From NCBI GenBank assembly GCA_004020645.1, contig SAQL01000040.1, positions 1 to 48,894 on the forward strand: 48,894 nucleotides of DNA, written 5' to 3'. Positions 33,024 through 41,628 of this stretch are shown here, piece by piece (position 1 is the first letter of the stretch; every line of letters begins with the position of its first letter). The notes beneath the pieces are model-generated. The model made no database searches and was not told the DNA's origin. It worked only from the letters and a program-made list of their open reading frames with translations. The DNA comes from Mesorhizobium sp. GTDB taxonomy: Bacteria > Pseudomonadota > Alphaproteobacteria > Rhizobiales > Rhizobiaceae. The position numbers and the translations under genes were made by a program.

Positions 33024-34466
33024 TTGACTAATATTTTAATCATCGGCCACATCGCTGGATCTCGGCGCTGGGAAAATGAGCTTCTGGTGCGGTTGAACGC
33101 AGCTGGTCACGTGGTTTCGAGCAGCCGCGCGGAAACGCCTGTGCCGCTCGCACGCGGCCTGGATATTGTGCTGGCGATCGAGAGCCGGCGTTTCGGTCCC
33201 TCATTGGCAAGCCGCTCCGAGTCGTTGCCGTCTGGCGGTTCTGGTCCAGCCGACCTCGTAATCGATCTCACCGGCACTGCCGCACGACGTGGCACGCCGG
33301 TTCTGACGCTCGAATTTTGCGGCCACAGCACCTTCCCCGCCGGTGTGGCCGAGATTCTGGCGAGCGGGCGATTGCCCGAACTTGCCGTTCGCCTCGATGG
33401 CGTCACAGTCGCTCGGGGGCGACCGATGCTCAGCGATCGGCTCTGGCTGTCTCGCAGCTGCAACGACCTGCTCGCCGGGGCCATCTCGCTGGTTGCGCAA
33501 AGCGTCGCCCGTTTTTCCGCGGGCGAACTTGTGCCGGTTGCTGATAGCCCGGCACCGATCCTCAGGAACGGCGGTTTTGTCCGGCACTACCTGCCCTTTT
33601 TCTTCAAGGGATTGATCGATCGCGCCGCGCAAAAGCTCGGACGTGGACGGCGTCCCTTCTATTGGCAGGTTGCCTATCGGCTGGTCGACGGGCCAGGTAT
33701 CGCCGAAACCGGGCGACTTGACGGTAAGCCGTTCACCGTCCTCGCGGACGATGGCCAGCGATTCTACGCCGATCCATTCGTCATCGAGCGGGATGGCCGC
33801 CACTATCTGTTTGTCGAGGAATTTCCCTACGCTACCGGTCGCGGCGTGATTTCTGTCGCCGAACTGGGTGACGACGGCACCTTCGGTGTACCGAGGGTGG
33901 TATTGGAGGAAGCGCACCACCTGTCGTATCCGCAGGTGTTCGCTCAGTCCGGCGAGATCTTCATGATTCCTGAAAGCGGGGCGGCGCGCGAGCTTGTGCT
34001 CTACCGCGCCGCGCAGTTTCCCGATCGCTGGGTACGCGATACCGTGCTGATGACGGACAAGGATTTCAATGACGCCACGCTGCTCGAATCGGATGGGCGC
34101 TTTTGGCTGGTGGGGACTGAGCGGTTCGGTTATGGCAGCGCGTCGGATACGATGACGGTCTATTCCGCACCCTCGCTGCGCGGGCCGTGGGTTGCGCATG
34201 CGCTCAATCCCATCGCCGTCGATCACTCGGCCGCTCGGCCCGGCGGCGCCTTTATTCGCCAGGGTGACGCCGTAGTTCTGCCGGTGCAAAACGGGTCGAG
34301 AGCCTATGGCGGCGGGCTCGGGTTGATGCGGCTGGACCGGCTTGACGAACTAGATGTCCGTTTTGCGCCGCCCCGCCCGATCGGCCCGGGGCCGGCATGG
34401 GTCCGCGCGGGCATTCACACGCTCAACCGCGCAGGCAATGTCGAGGTTGTGGATAGTGCCGGCTGA
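33024..34466 (+). CDS. GINT1-like (glucosamine inositolphosphorylceramide transferase N-terminal family) beta-propeller protein
   Basis: 480 residues. The C-terminal half (about 215-480) is rich in short beta strands with repeated features such as FYADPFVIERDGRHYLFVEE, SYPQVFAQSGEIFMIPES and NDATLLESDGRFWLVG. This is the five-bladed propeller pattern found in GH43-like folds and in the domain named after plant GINT1. The N-terminal ~180 residues (MTNILIIGHIAGSRRWENEL) look like a formyltransferase-type Rossmann fold. Plant GINT1 adds N-acetylglucosamine to a sphingolipid; bacterial members sit in polysaccharide loci and are uncharacterised. The only plausible start is TTG at 33024. It converges on the polymerase gene with 18 bp between. 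Confidence 0.72.
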   Translation: MTNILIIGHIAGSRRWENELLVRLNAAGHVVSSSRAETPVPLARGLDIVLAIESRRFGPSLASRSESLPSGGSGPADLVIDLTGTAARRGTPVLTLEFCGHSTFPAGVAEILASGRLPELAVRLDGVTVARGRPMLSDRLWLSRSCNDLLAGAISLVAQSVARFSAGELVPVADSPAPILRNGGFVRHYLPFFFKGLIDRAAQKLGRGRRPFYWQVAYRLVDGPGIAETGRLDGKPFTVLADDGQRFYADPFVIERDGRHYLFVEEFPYATGRGVISVAELGDDGTFGVPRVVLEEAHHLSYPQVFAQSGEIFMIPESGAARELVLYRAAQFPDRWVRDTVLMTDKDFNDATLLESDGRFWLVGTERFGYGSASDTMTVYSAPSLRGPWVAHALNPIAVDHSAARPGGAFIRQGDAVVLPVQNGSRAYGGGLGLMRLDRLDELDVRFAPPRPIGPGPAWVRAGIHTLNRAGNVEVVDSAG

Positions 34467-34484
34467 CGCGTCTGCAGTCTGCGC

Positions 34485-35798
34485 TTAGCCGAGCCGATCC
34501 AGTTTCGGCTCGGATGCAAGCGCGGCCGAAGATGTGCTCTTCGGCTGCTTTCTATACGGCGCGTTTCTATAGGCAAGCAGCAGCACCACGATGATCGCGA
34601 TCTCCGGCGATTTTGACGAGAGCGCGTTGTTCGACAGCGCAGCAAGCAGGAACGTCATGGTGCCGATCCATGCCGGCAGCGGCGCCGCGCGCAGCAGCCG
34701 AAAAATGAACCAGAATACCAACACGATGAAGAGCACGGCTATGGGCAAGCCGAAGAGCATGATGACGACCACCGGCGCGCTCTCGATGTAGGGCAGATGC
34801 AGCTTCTCGTTGACGATCGCCAGCAGGTCGTCGACGTTCATGCCAAACAGGATGTCTTTCCAGCTAACAAGTCCGAACACCTGATAGATCGTCACCCGCG
34901 CCATGAAATTTTCGTCAAAGATCGTGTTGCCGAATCGATTCAGCAGCCCGCCCGAAAACAGTATGGCCACCAGCACTGCGCCGCCCGCCAGGGCGAACAG
35001 CAGCACGACGGACTTGGCCTGCCGCTGATGCTTGAGAGTCAGGCGCGGCCAAGGCACGAACATCAGCAGAATGAGGGTTTCTGCGGCAGCGAGCATCAGG
35101 GCGGCGCGAGCGCCTGACGCAGCACAACCGACGAGCAGTACGAAGATCGCCAGCACCCGCACCCATATGCGCCAGCGCGTCAGCGGCACGAAGCCGATGG
35201 CTGTGGCGCAGAGCGCGCCCAGTGCCAGCGGGTGCGCCGATAGGCCGATTGGCCTGAACTGCAGTTCGTTGAGACCGTAAGGCAGAAATCGTTGTTGAGT
35301 CACCGCTTCGATCGTGCCGAGCACGGCGCTGAGGATCACCATTCCAAGCACGAGGTCGCCCAGCGCCCGCCGCACTTCCGCGTTCAAGGCCAGCATCAAC
35401 AGGCCTGCGGCGCCGGCCACCAGATAGGTATCGATGATGAACCCGGAGGAGCCCGCACGGCCGGTGATGAACAGATACGGCACCAGCGCGAAAATCAGCG
35501 CGGAATAGAGCATCAATGCCTTGAATATTCCAATTTCGTCGCCCTGCAGCAGAAACGGTCGGCTGAAAAGAACGACAGGAAGCAGCAGAAAGATAGCATA
35601 GGTTCCGAAATGCAGTTTCTCGTAGAATGAGCCACCGTCGGCGGTATAGTCGACGACCATGTTCATAATCTGCGGTGACACCGTGAAGCGGAGCAGGAAC
35701 GCGAACGCAGTGCATAGGAAAAACAGAAGCGACAGCGCGTTCTGGCGGCGCGCCTGGCTGGACAACAATCGTTCCGATGCGGCAGCGGGATAACTCAT
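34485..35798 (-). CDS. VpsF-family / Wzy-like polysaccharide polymerase
   Basis: 437 residues with about ten to twelve membrane segments and a large loop between them. Recognisable pieces are NALSLLFFLCTAFAFLLRF, the family-like GRAGSSGFIIDTYLVAGA, LNELQFRPIGLSAHPLALG, and GCAASGARAALMLAAAETL. The layout fits VpsF and O-antigen ligase/polymerase proteins that join repeat units in the periplasm. With a Wzx flippase and a Wzz-type protein nearby it is the best candidate for the Wzy of this locus; a ligase role cannot be excluded. It diverges from the chain-length gene across 171 bp in which I see no clear promoter element. Confidence 0.82.
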   Translation of the reverse strand: MSYPAAASERLLSSQARRQNALSLLFFLCTAFAFLLRFTVSPQIMNMVVDYTADGGSFYEKLHFGTYAIFLLLPVVLFSRPFLLQGDEIGIFKALMLYSALIFALVPYLFITGRAGSSGFIIDTYLVAGAAGLLMLALNAEVRRALGDLVLGMVILSAVLGTIEAVTQQRFLPYGLNELQFRPIGLSAHPLALGALCATAIGFVPLTRWRIWVRVLAIFVLLVGCAASGARAALMLAAAETLILLMFVPWPRLTLKHQRQAKSVVLLFALAGGAVLVAILFSGGLLNRFGNTIFDENFMARVTIYQVFGLVSWKDILFGMNVDDLLAIVNEKLHLPYIESAPVVVIMLFGLPIAVLFIVLVFWFIFRLLRAAPLPAWIGTMTFLLAALSNNALSSKSPEIAIIVVLLLAYRNAPYRKQPKSTSSAALASEPKLDRLG

Positions 35799-35969
35799 GG
35801 CCCATCCAGGCGGGGGTATTCAAACGGCATTCTGGCCAACGAGATCCACTCAAAGGACCGCCGAACAGACGCGGTGCGCGAAGCGGCAAAATATGCCAAC
35901 TTGGAAAATGAGATATTAACGATCTTTCTGTAGTGCTGGCCCGCGTAGCGAATAACCAGAGTTAGCACC

Positions 35970-37535
35970 ATGTCCGCCGCTTCCGGCACAACCCCTCCCT
36001 CTGCAGCGGATTCCGAAATCAGCGCACTCGAGCGGATCGCCAATGCGCGGCGCGCCAGCAGGGCAAGGCTGCAACAGGATGCCCCAGTCATGGCACGGAC
36101 CCCCGCCCCTGTCACTCCGCACACGCCCGAGCCTGTCCCGACGGTGACGCTTGACAAGATCGGCGATTTCCTTGAGCTCGATTTTCGACGCCTGTTTGTC
36201 TGGCTGCGTGCCGGGCTCGTCGTGGCATTGATGCTGGCAGTGGCCGGCGGCGTCATCGGCGCCGCCTATGGGTTGCTGAGCAAACAGCGTTATACCGTTA
36301 CGACGGAAATCCTCATCAATCCCGCCAATTTGCAGGTTGTGGAAAACGATCTCTACTCGCAACCGGGCCAGGTCGATAGCCAACTGCTCAACGCGCGCAG
36401 CAAGCAGCGCATCTTGACCTCGGGCAACGTGCTTGCACGTGTAGTGGACGAACTCGGTCTGGCCAACGATCCGGAGTTTTTCGACCCGGACCAGAGCGCC
36501 GCCACGTCTGGTGCTGCAGCGAGTGGAGGCAAGTCCGATCCGAAGCTTATCGCCCAGAAAAGCCTAGCGGAGCGGGTCAGCGTCGCTGCAGATGAAACCT
36601 CGTTCGTCACAACCCTCTCAGTATCGGCAGAAACCACCGGCAAGGCGATCCTGATCTCGCAAGCCATAGTCAAGGCTTTCCAGGACGAACTGGCCAAGGC
36701 CGAAGCTGCTGGTGCCAGCCGTGCCGCAGCTGCTCTTGAGGGCCGGCTCGGCCAACTCAAGCGCGACGTGCAGGCCGCCGAAGAGAAGGTCGAGAGTTAC
36801 AGGCGCAGCCACAACCTGTCCTTCAGCAATGGCCAGCTTGTCAGTTCACAGACGATGACGCAGCTCAATAGCGAAATTGGACAGGCACAATCACGCGTCA
36901 TCGCTGCGCAGGCAAGCTACGACGCCTTGGTTGCTTCCGGTGTCAATGGAGCCAATCCTGACCCCGCCGTTTCGGCAGCACTCGCAGCACTGCGCGACAA
37001 GGCAAATAGCTTGCGGCAGCAAATTGATTCGCAGTCCATGACCTTTGGTCCGCGCCACCCGACGATTGTCAGGCTGAGGACAGAATTCGAAACCGTCAGT
37101 TCTCAACTCAGGGCGGAGTTCTCCCGCACGGTCGGCACGGCAAAAGCCAACCTGGATAAAGCCAACGCCTCATTGGCTTCTCTCAGCGCCAAAATGAATG
37201 ATCTGAAGAGCAATGTTTTCACCGACAGCGAGTCCCAGGTCGCCCTGCGTGAGCTTGAACGTGATGCCGCCTCGAGGAGGACGATCTATGAAAGCTTCCT
37301 GGCTCGCGCGCGCCAAATCACCGAGCGCGAGCAGATCGACACCACCAATGTACAGGTGATTTCCACCGCGGTGCCGCCAAAGGGGCGCTCGTGGCCGCCC
37401 CGCACCCCGCTGATGGCAGGCCTGGGAGCTTTCGCTGGCTTTGCTCTAGGCATGCTGCTCGCCCTTGCCATGGGAATAGTGCGCGACGTGCGTCAACCGC
37501 CGAACCGATCAGACATCGACGTCAGCCGAGCCTAA
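35970..37535 (+). CDS. Wzz/ExoP-N type chain-length regulator without kinase domain
   Basis: 521 residues, polysaccharide co-polymerase architecture. A cytoplasmic Ala/Pro-rich extension (1-78, with TPAPVTPHTPEPVP) precedes membrane segment 1 (about 79-103), a long periplasmic part with coiled coils (about 250-310 and 360-420), GPRHPTIVRLRTEFE, a GNVR-like region ending REQIDTTNVQVISTAVPP, and membrane segment 2 (about 481-502). The protein stops 19 residues later, so it lacks the tyrosine kinase domain of ExoP/Wzc. It would set chain length with Wzy. The glycosyltransferase gene starts 9 bp downstream, so the two are co-transcribed. Confidence 0.9.
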   Translation: MSAASGTTPPSAADSEISALERIANARRASRARLQQDAPVMARTPAPVTPHTPEPVPTVTLDKIGDFLELDFRRLFVWLRAGLVVALMLAVAGGVIGAAYGLLSKQRYTVTTEILINPANLQVVENDLYSQPGQVDSQLLNARSKQRILTSGNVLARVVDELGLANDPEFFDPDQSAATSGAAASGGKSDPKLIAQKSLAERVSVAADETSFVTTLSVSAETTGKAILISQAIVKAFQDELAKAEAAGASRAAAALEGRLGQLKRDVQAAEEKVESYRRSHNLSFSNGQLVSSQTMTQLNSEIGQAQSRVIAAQASYDALVASGVNGANPDPAVSAALAALRDKANSLRQQIDSQSMTFGPRHPTIVRLRTEFETVSSQLRAEFSRTVGTAKANLDKANASLASLSAKMNDLKSNVFTDSESQVALRELERDAASRRTIYESFLARARQITEREQIDTTNVQVISTAVPPKGRSWPPRTPLMAGLGAFAGFALGMLLALAMGIVRDVRQPPNRSDIDVSRA

Positions 37536-37544
37536 AATCCAGGC

Positions 37545-38651
37545 ATGGCGAAGCGCATTGTTTTTCACATCGCCAGTCTCAGGGGCGGCGGCGCCGAGCG
37601 TGTCTTCGTCCTCATGGCAAATGAATTGGCATCGCGTGGCCACGATGTCACACTTTTTACCTGGAATGCGGAAGGACCTAACGCCGCGCTGCGCTCCCCC
37701 GCCGTGCATCTGGTCGATTTCGACCTTCCCATCCGAGGCGAGGGTTACGGCAAGTGGGCGACGCTGAAAGGCATCGTGCGAAGCGCACGTTTGTTCAGCC
37801 GCCTTGATCCCGATGCGGTCTATAGCGCCCCCGAATTTGCCAATCTGGTCGTAGCGCTGGCGCTGCTCTTGGCGCGAAGCAGAGCGAGGTTTTTTCCAAG
37901 CTTCCACGCGGCGGCCTCACTGCCTTCCAGCAGTCTCGGCGCGAGGATAGCGGTCTGGCTTTCCGCGCTGGTTGCAGCGCGCGCAACCAAAGCCATCGCC
38001 GTCTCAGTGGGTGTCGGCCGCGACATTGCGGCCCGCGGCTTTCCACAATCCAAGGTTGTCGTCATCAACAACCCGCTGCCGCCGGCTGCGGCGCTCCAGC
38101 AAGATTCCTATGCATGGCAGGCAAAGCTGGCGACGATGGGCGATGGCCCGGTCATCGCCACCGCCGGGCGCCTGGTGCCGGTCAAGGATCATCGGACCTT
38201 GCTGCGGGCGTTCGCTATCCTGCGCGCCGGCCGCCGCGCTCGGCTTGTCATCTTCGGCGAAGGTCCGTTGGTTGCCGAACTGCGCGCCTATGTCCAGGAA
38301 TCCGGTATTGGCGCCGATGTGCTCTTTGCTGGCTACGTCAACGACCCCGCGGCCTGTTATGCCGCAGCCGATCTGTTCGTCCTTTCCTCGACGAGCGAGG
38401 GGTTTGGCAATGTGTTGGTAGAGGCCATGGCTGCCGGCGTCCCGGTAATCTCCACAGATGCGCCACATGGCCCGCGCGAGATTCTCGGTGACGGGCGTTT
38501 CGGCGCCTTGGTGCCGGTCGGCGATGCCGCGGCCCTGGCAAAGGCGATGGCTGATATGCTGGACCACCCCACTTCTGCCGCCATCCTGAAAAGCAGGGCA
38601 GCGGATTTCGAAGTTGAAAAGATCGGGGATCTATACGAAGCGCTGCTCTAA
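37545..38651 (+). CDS. Glycosyltransferase, GT4 family
   Basis: 368 residues, GT-B fold. The N-terminal domain starts with the classic IASLRGGGAERVFVLMANEL, and the donor domain has ATAGRLVPVKDHRTLLRAF, LVIFGEGPLVAELRAYV and EGFGNVLVEAMAAGVPVIST followed by GPREIL. It probably transfers a sugar during repeat-unit assembly. It is the second gene of a two-gene unit with the chain-length regulator. A copy of the double-hairpin repeat begins exactly at its TAA stop codon, ending the polysaccharide region. Confidence 0.93.
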   Translation: MAKRIVFHIASLRGGGAERVFVLMANELASRGHDVTLFTWNAEGPNAALRSPAVHLVDFDLPIRGEGYGKWATLKGIVRSARLFSRLDPDAVYSAPEFANLVVALALLLARSRARFFPSFHAAASLPSSSLGARIAVWLSALVAARATKAIAVSVGVGRDIAARGFPQSKVVVINNPLPPAAALQQDSYAWQAKLATMGDGPVIATAGRLVPVKDHRTLLRAFAILRAGRRARLVIFGEGPLVAELRAYVQESGIGADVLFAGYVNDPAACYAAADLFVLSSTSEGFGNVLVEAMAAGVPVISTDAPHGPREILGDGRFGALVPVGDAAALAKAMADMLDHPTSAAILKSRAADFEVEKIGDLYEALL

Positions 38652-38754
38652 TGCATGTCGCCCAAAAGTGCGCAGCGGTTTTGGGACAACGACATGCATA
38701 AAAACAGAAACTTAAAGCGCGTCGCATGAATCTCTTCAGACGCGACGCGCTTTA
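38649..38754 (+). repeat. Dispersed double-hairpin repeat, copy 2 of 3
   Basis: Same architecture as the copy at 4122-4226. Hairpin A has outer arms TGCATGTCG and CGACATGCA, but the inner part is changed on both sides (CCCAAAA against TTTTGGG), keeping the pairing. Hairpin B, TAAAGCGCGTCGC with GCGACGCGCTTTA, is perfectly paired here. The repeat separates a glycosyltransferase gene from uxuA on the same strand. Confidence 0.9.
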
Positions 38755-38770
38755 GCCAGGGAATTTCGCG

Positions 38771-38790
38771 CTGGCGTCGATCGATGCCAG
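38771..38790. promoter_or_regulatory. Palindrome upstream of uxuA, possible operator
   Basis: CTGGCGTCGATCGATGCCAG, a 20-bp palindrome matching its own reverse complement at 18 of 20 positions, about 125 bp before the uxuA start. GntR- or LacI-type regulators of hexuronate genes bind palindromes of this size, but no regulator gene is in the window. The role is a guess. Confidence 0.3.
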
Positions 38791-38915
38791 CCGCTATCGC
38801 CATTCGCGCCGACGCCGGAATCTGATAGCAGCCGATGAAGAGAAGCAGCGAGGCGGTCACGGCAGGAGGCGCGGGCGGGCAGCCGCACGTCGATTCTTTT
38901 TAACGGAGTGTTCGA

Positions 38916-40124
38916 ATGAGACATGTGTGGCGTTGGTTCGGCCCGGTCGACAAGGTGACCATTGCGGACGCGCGTCAAGCCGGGGCGCAAGGCATCGTCT
39001 CGGCGCTTCACCACGTTCCTCACGGCGCCGTCTGGCGGCCCGCCGAAATCGAAAGACGTCAGCGCGAAGTCGCGTCTTTGCCGGATGGAAGCGCAAGCGA
39101 TCTGAACTGGGAGATTGTCGAAAGCCTGCCGGTTTCCGAAGCGATCAAGACGCAGGTCGGCGAATGGCGCAGCCATATTGCCAACTACATTACATCGCTG
39201 GAAAACCTGGCGCGGGCCGGCATTTCGGTCATCTGCTACAATTTCATGCCGGTGCTCGATTGGACCCGCACCGATCTTGCCTGGCGCCTGCCGCATGGCG
39301 GCACCACTATGCGCTTCGATCTGATCGACTTCGCCGCATTCGACATTCATATCCTGAAACGCCAAGGCGCGCTCGGCGACTACACACCGGAGATCGCCTC
39401 CGAGGCGGCGCGCCGATACGCGCAGATGGATGACGGTGCGCGCAAGATTCTGGCAAGAAGCGTCAATTCCGGTCTGCCCGGCTCGACCGAAGACACGTCT
39501 CTCGACGGTCTCGCGGCTCAGCTGTCAAACTATGACCGCATCGACGCAACAACCCTGCGCCGGCATTTCGTCGATTTCCTGGCGGAGGTCGTGCCCACGG
39601 CCGAACGCCTCGGCCTGCGTCTCTGCTGCCACCCCGATGATCCGCCGTTTCCGCTGCTGGGCCTACCGCGCGTCATGTCGACCGAGGCCGACTACAGGTA
39701 CATTCTGGACGCGGTCGACAGCCCGGCCAACGGCGCGACACTGTGCACGGGATCGCTCGGCGCAAGACCGGATAATGATCTGCCTGCCATGATCGGGCGG
39801 ATGGGACCAAAAATCCACTTCGCGCATCTGCGCAATGTGCGCAAGGAAGCGGCCGGCACCCCCTGCTCGTTCCACGAGGACGAGCATCTTGCCGGCGACA
39901 CCGACATGGTGGCGGTGGTGGCGGCGCTGCTCCACGAGGAAGCGCGGCGCAAATCGGAAGGCCGCCAGGACGCCGTCATCCCGATGCGCCCCGACCATGG
40001 CCAGGATATCCTCGATGACCTGACGCGCGGGGCGCAGCCCGGCTATCCGGCCATCGGTCGGCTCAAGGGATTGGCCGAACTCCGCGGCGTCGAACTTGCC
40101 ATTCGCAGATCGACATCAGCTTAG
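38916..40124 (+). CDS. uxuA: D-mannonate dehydratase
   Basis: 402 residues, full length. UxuA converts D-mannonate to 2-keto-3-deoxy-D-gluconate, the step that joins glucuronate breakdown to KDG metabolism, in the cytoplasm with Mn2+ or Fe2+. Family stretches visible are the N-terminal WRWFGPVDKVTIADARQAG, ALHHVPHGAVW, VICYNFMPVLDWTRTDL, LRLCCHPDDPPFPLLGLPR, and IPMRPDHGQDIL, with the metal-ligand His and Cys residues in the CCHPDD and RPDHG parts. CGGAG precedes the ATG by 8 nt. It stands as its own unit; the 456 bp behind it carry a large inverted repeat. No uronate isomerase or reductase lies in the window. Confidence 0.95.
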   Translation: MRHVWRWFGPVDKVTIADARQAGAQGIVSALHHVPHGAVWRPAEIERRQREVASLPDGSASDLNWEIVESLPVSEAIKTQVGEWRSHIANYITSLENLARAGISVICYNFMPVLDWTRTDLAWRLPHGGTTMRFDLIDFAAFDIHILKRQGALGDYTPEIASEAARRYAQMDDGARKILARSVNSGLPGSTEDTSLDGLAAQLSNYDRIDATTLRRHFVDFLAEVVPTAERLGLRLCCHPDDPPFPLLGLPRVMSTEADYRYILDAVDSPANGATLCTGSLGARPDNDLPAMIGRMGPKIHFAHLRNVRKEAAGTPCSFHEDEHLAGDTDMVAVVAALLHEEARRKSEGRQDAVIPMRPDHGQDILDDLTRGAQPGYPAIGRLKGLAELRGVELAIRRSTSA

Positions 40125-40184
40125 CGCGCAGCCGGTCGGCCATAGAGCGTCACGACGGTGCAGAACCTTCGATGGCGGAGCGAG

Positions 40185-40344
40185 GCGCCCCCCTCTGTCC
40201 TGCCGGACATCTCCCCCACTTGGGGGGAGATCAGCAGCTTCGCTGACAGCGCCTGTTCATCAACGTTGGACATTGGCGAAAGCCGCAATGACGGCCGATC
40301 TCCCCCCAAGTGGGGGAGATGTCCGGCAGGACAGAGGGGGGCGC
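40185..40344. repeat. Large perfect inverted repeat (48-bp arms, 64-bp loop)
   Basis: Arms at 40185-40232 and 40297-40344 are exact reverse complements over 48 bp. Each starts (outermost) GCGCCCCCCTCTGTCCTGCC and contains an inner near-palindrome TCTCCCCCACTTGGGGGGAG. I recognise this G/C-run element as a frequent intergenic repeat in Mesorhizobium genomes. It lies between uxuA and tctC and could fold into a very long hairpin that ends or blocks transcription between the two. The flanks 40125-40184 and 40345-40440 show nothing else. Confidence 0.92.
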
Positions 40345-40449
40345 GAAGGATCACTACAGATCAGCATTTATCCTGAGCCGCTGCATTGGGCGTCCGGCAG
40401 CCCGCCTCCGGCTCGATGGCAGCTTTTCACCCATTTGCGCGGACTTGTG

Positions 40450-40455
40450 TATAAT
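40450..40455 (+). promoter_or_regulatory. Candidate -10 element upstream of tctC
   Basis: A perfect TATAAT, rare in this GC-rich sequence, 126 bp before the tctC start. The best -35-like hexamer (TTTCAC at 40425-40430) is weak and its spacing of 19 nt is long, so a sigma-70 type promoter is only possible. Confidence 0.35.
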
Positions 40456-40580
40456 GGCAGCTTGCGGCTTGAGTCCGATTTCAATCCGCTGGGTTACGCT
40501 CGTTGTTGATCCATCCGCAGCCGGTGTTGAGAAGAACTCCAGGAGGCGGTTGGGAATTCATATCCTGGGAGGAAGTCACG

Positions 40581-41552
40581 ATGAGAAAGTTCGCCGCCGC
40601 TCTGGCCGCCGCCGCTACGCTGTATTCGCTCGCCGCGGGCGCGCAAACCTATCCCGAACGCACCATCACCGTCGTGGTGCCGTTTTCGGCCGGCGGCCCG
40701 ACCGACACGGTCACGCGCCTGGTCGCGGAAGCCATGTCGAAGGATCTCGGCCAGCAGATCATCGTCGAGAATGTCGGCGGCGCCGGCGGTACGCTGGGCG
40801 CCGGTCGCGTCGCGCAAGCCGATCCCGACGGCTATACGCTGCTCCTCCATCACATCGGCATGGCGACAAGCGCGACGCTGTACCGAAAGCTCGCATACGA
40901 CACGCTGAACAGCTTCGAATATGTCGGCCTCGTCACCGAGGTGCCGATGACCATCGTCGGCCGCAAGGACCTCGAGCCGACAGATCTGAAGGGGCTGGTC
41001 GACTACGCCAAGGCCAACAAGGATACCGTCACCGTCGCCAACGCCGGCATAGGCGCGGCCTCGCATCTGTGCGGCATGCTGTTCATGAGCGCCATCGGCA
41101 CGCCGCTGGTCACCGTGCCCTACAAGGGCACCGGCCCGGCCATGACCGATCTTCTCGGTGGCCAGGTCGATATCATGTGCGACCAGACGACCAATACCAC
41201 CAAGCAGATCCAGGGCGGCACGATCAAGGCTTACGCCGTCACCTCGCCTGAACGCCTCGATGTTCTGCCGGAGGTCCCGACAACGACGGAAGCCGGTCTC
41301 CCTGAGGTGCAGGTCGGCATCTGGCACGGCCTCTACGCGCCCAAGGGCACGCCGGCCGAGGTTACCGAGCGCCTGTCGAAGTCGCTTCAGGTCGCGCTGA
41401 AGGACCAGAATGTCGCCGCCCGCTTCGCCGAGCTCGGCACCAAGCCGTCGTCCGAAGCAGACGCGACTCCGGCCGCGCTAAAGGCCAAGCTGGAAGGCGA
41501 GATCGCGCGCTGGAAGCCGATCATCGAAGCCGCCGGCCAGTACGCCGACTGA
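40581..41552 (+). CDS. tctC: Tripartite tricarboxylate-type transporter, periplasmic binding protein (TctC/Bug family)
   Basis: 323 residues. A signal peptide (MRKFAAALAAAATLYSLAAGA) precedes a Bug-family binding domain with YPERTITVVVPFSAGGPTDT, QIIVENVGGAGGTLGAGRVA, and VTVPYKGTGPAMTDLLGGQV. The protein captures a carboxylic acid in the periplasm and delivers it to the TctA/TctB permease. GGGAGGAA lies 8 nt before the ATG. An intercistronic hairpin follows the stop codon, suggesting that this gene is expressed more strongly than tctB and tctA. The substrate cannot be read; a sugar acid would fit the adjacent uxuA. Confidence 0.95.
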   Translation: MRKFAAALAAAATLYSLAAGAQTYPERTITVVVPFSAGGPTDTVTRLVAEAMSKDLGQQIIVENVGGAGGTLGAGRVAQADPDGYTLLLHHIGMATSATLYRKLAYDTLNSFEYVGLVTEVPMTIVGRKDLEPTDLKGLVDYAKANKDTVTVANAGIGAASHLCGMLFMSAIGTPLVTVPYKGTGPAMTDLLGGQVDIMCDQTTNTTKQIQGGTIKAYAVTSPERLDVLPEVPTTTEAGLPEVQVGIWHGLYAPKGTPAEVTERLSKSLQVALKDQNVAARFAELGTKPSSEADATPAALKAKLEGEIARWKPIIEAAGQYAD

Positions 41553-41559
41553 GGTTTTG

Positions 41560-41584
41560 AACGGGGCGCCACCAGCGCCCCGTT
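41560..41584 (+). terminator. Intercistronic hairpin between tctC and tctB
   Basis: AACGGGGCGC (41560-41569) pairs perfectly with GCGCCCCGTT (41575-41584) across a CACCA loop, followed by a short T run. It resembles a partial terminator or mRNA 3'-end protector of the kind often found behind binding-protein genes. Confidence 0.7.
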
Positions 41585-41628
41585 TTCGCACTGCACCGGC
41601 GCGCGCGGCGCGGGCCTGGGAGGACGTC

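Noticed and set aside
40185..40344. Insertion sequence or CRISPR leader
   Set aside because: There is no transposase, no target duplication that I can see, and no repeat-spacer structure; it is a single inverted repeat.
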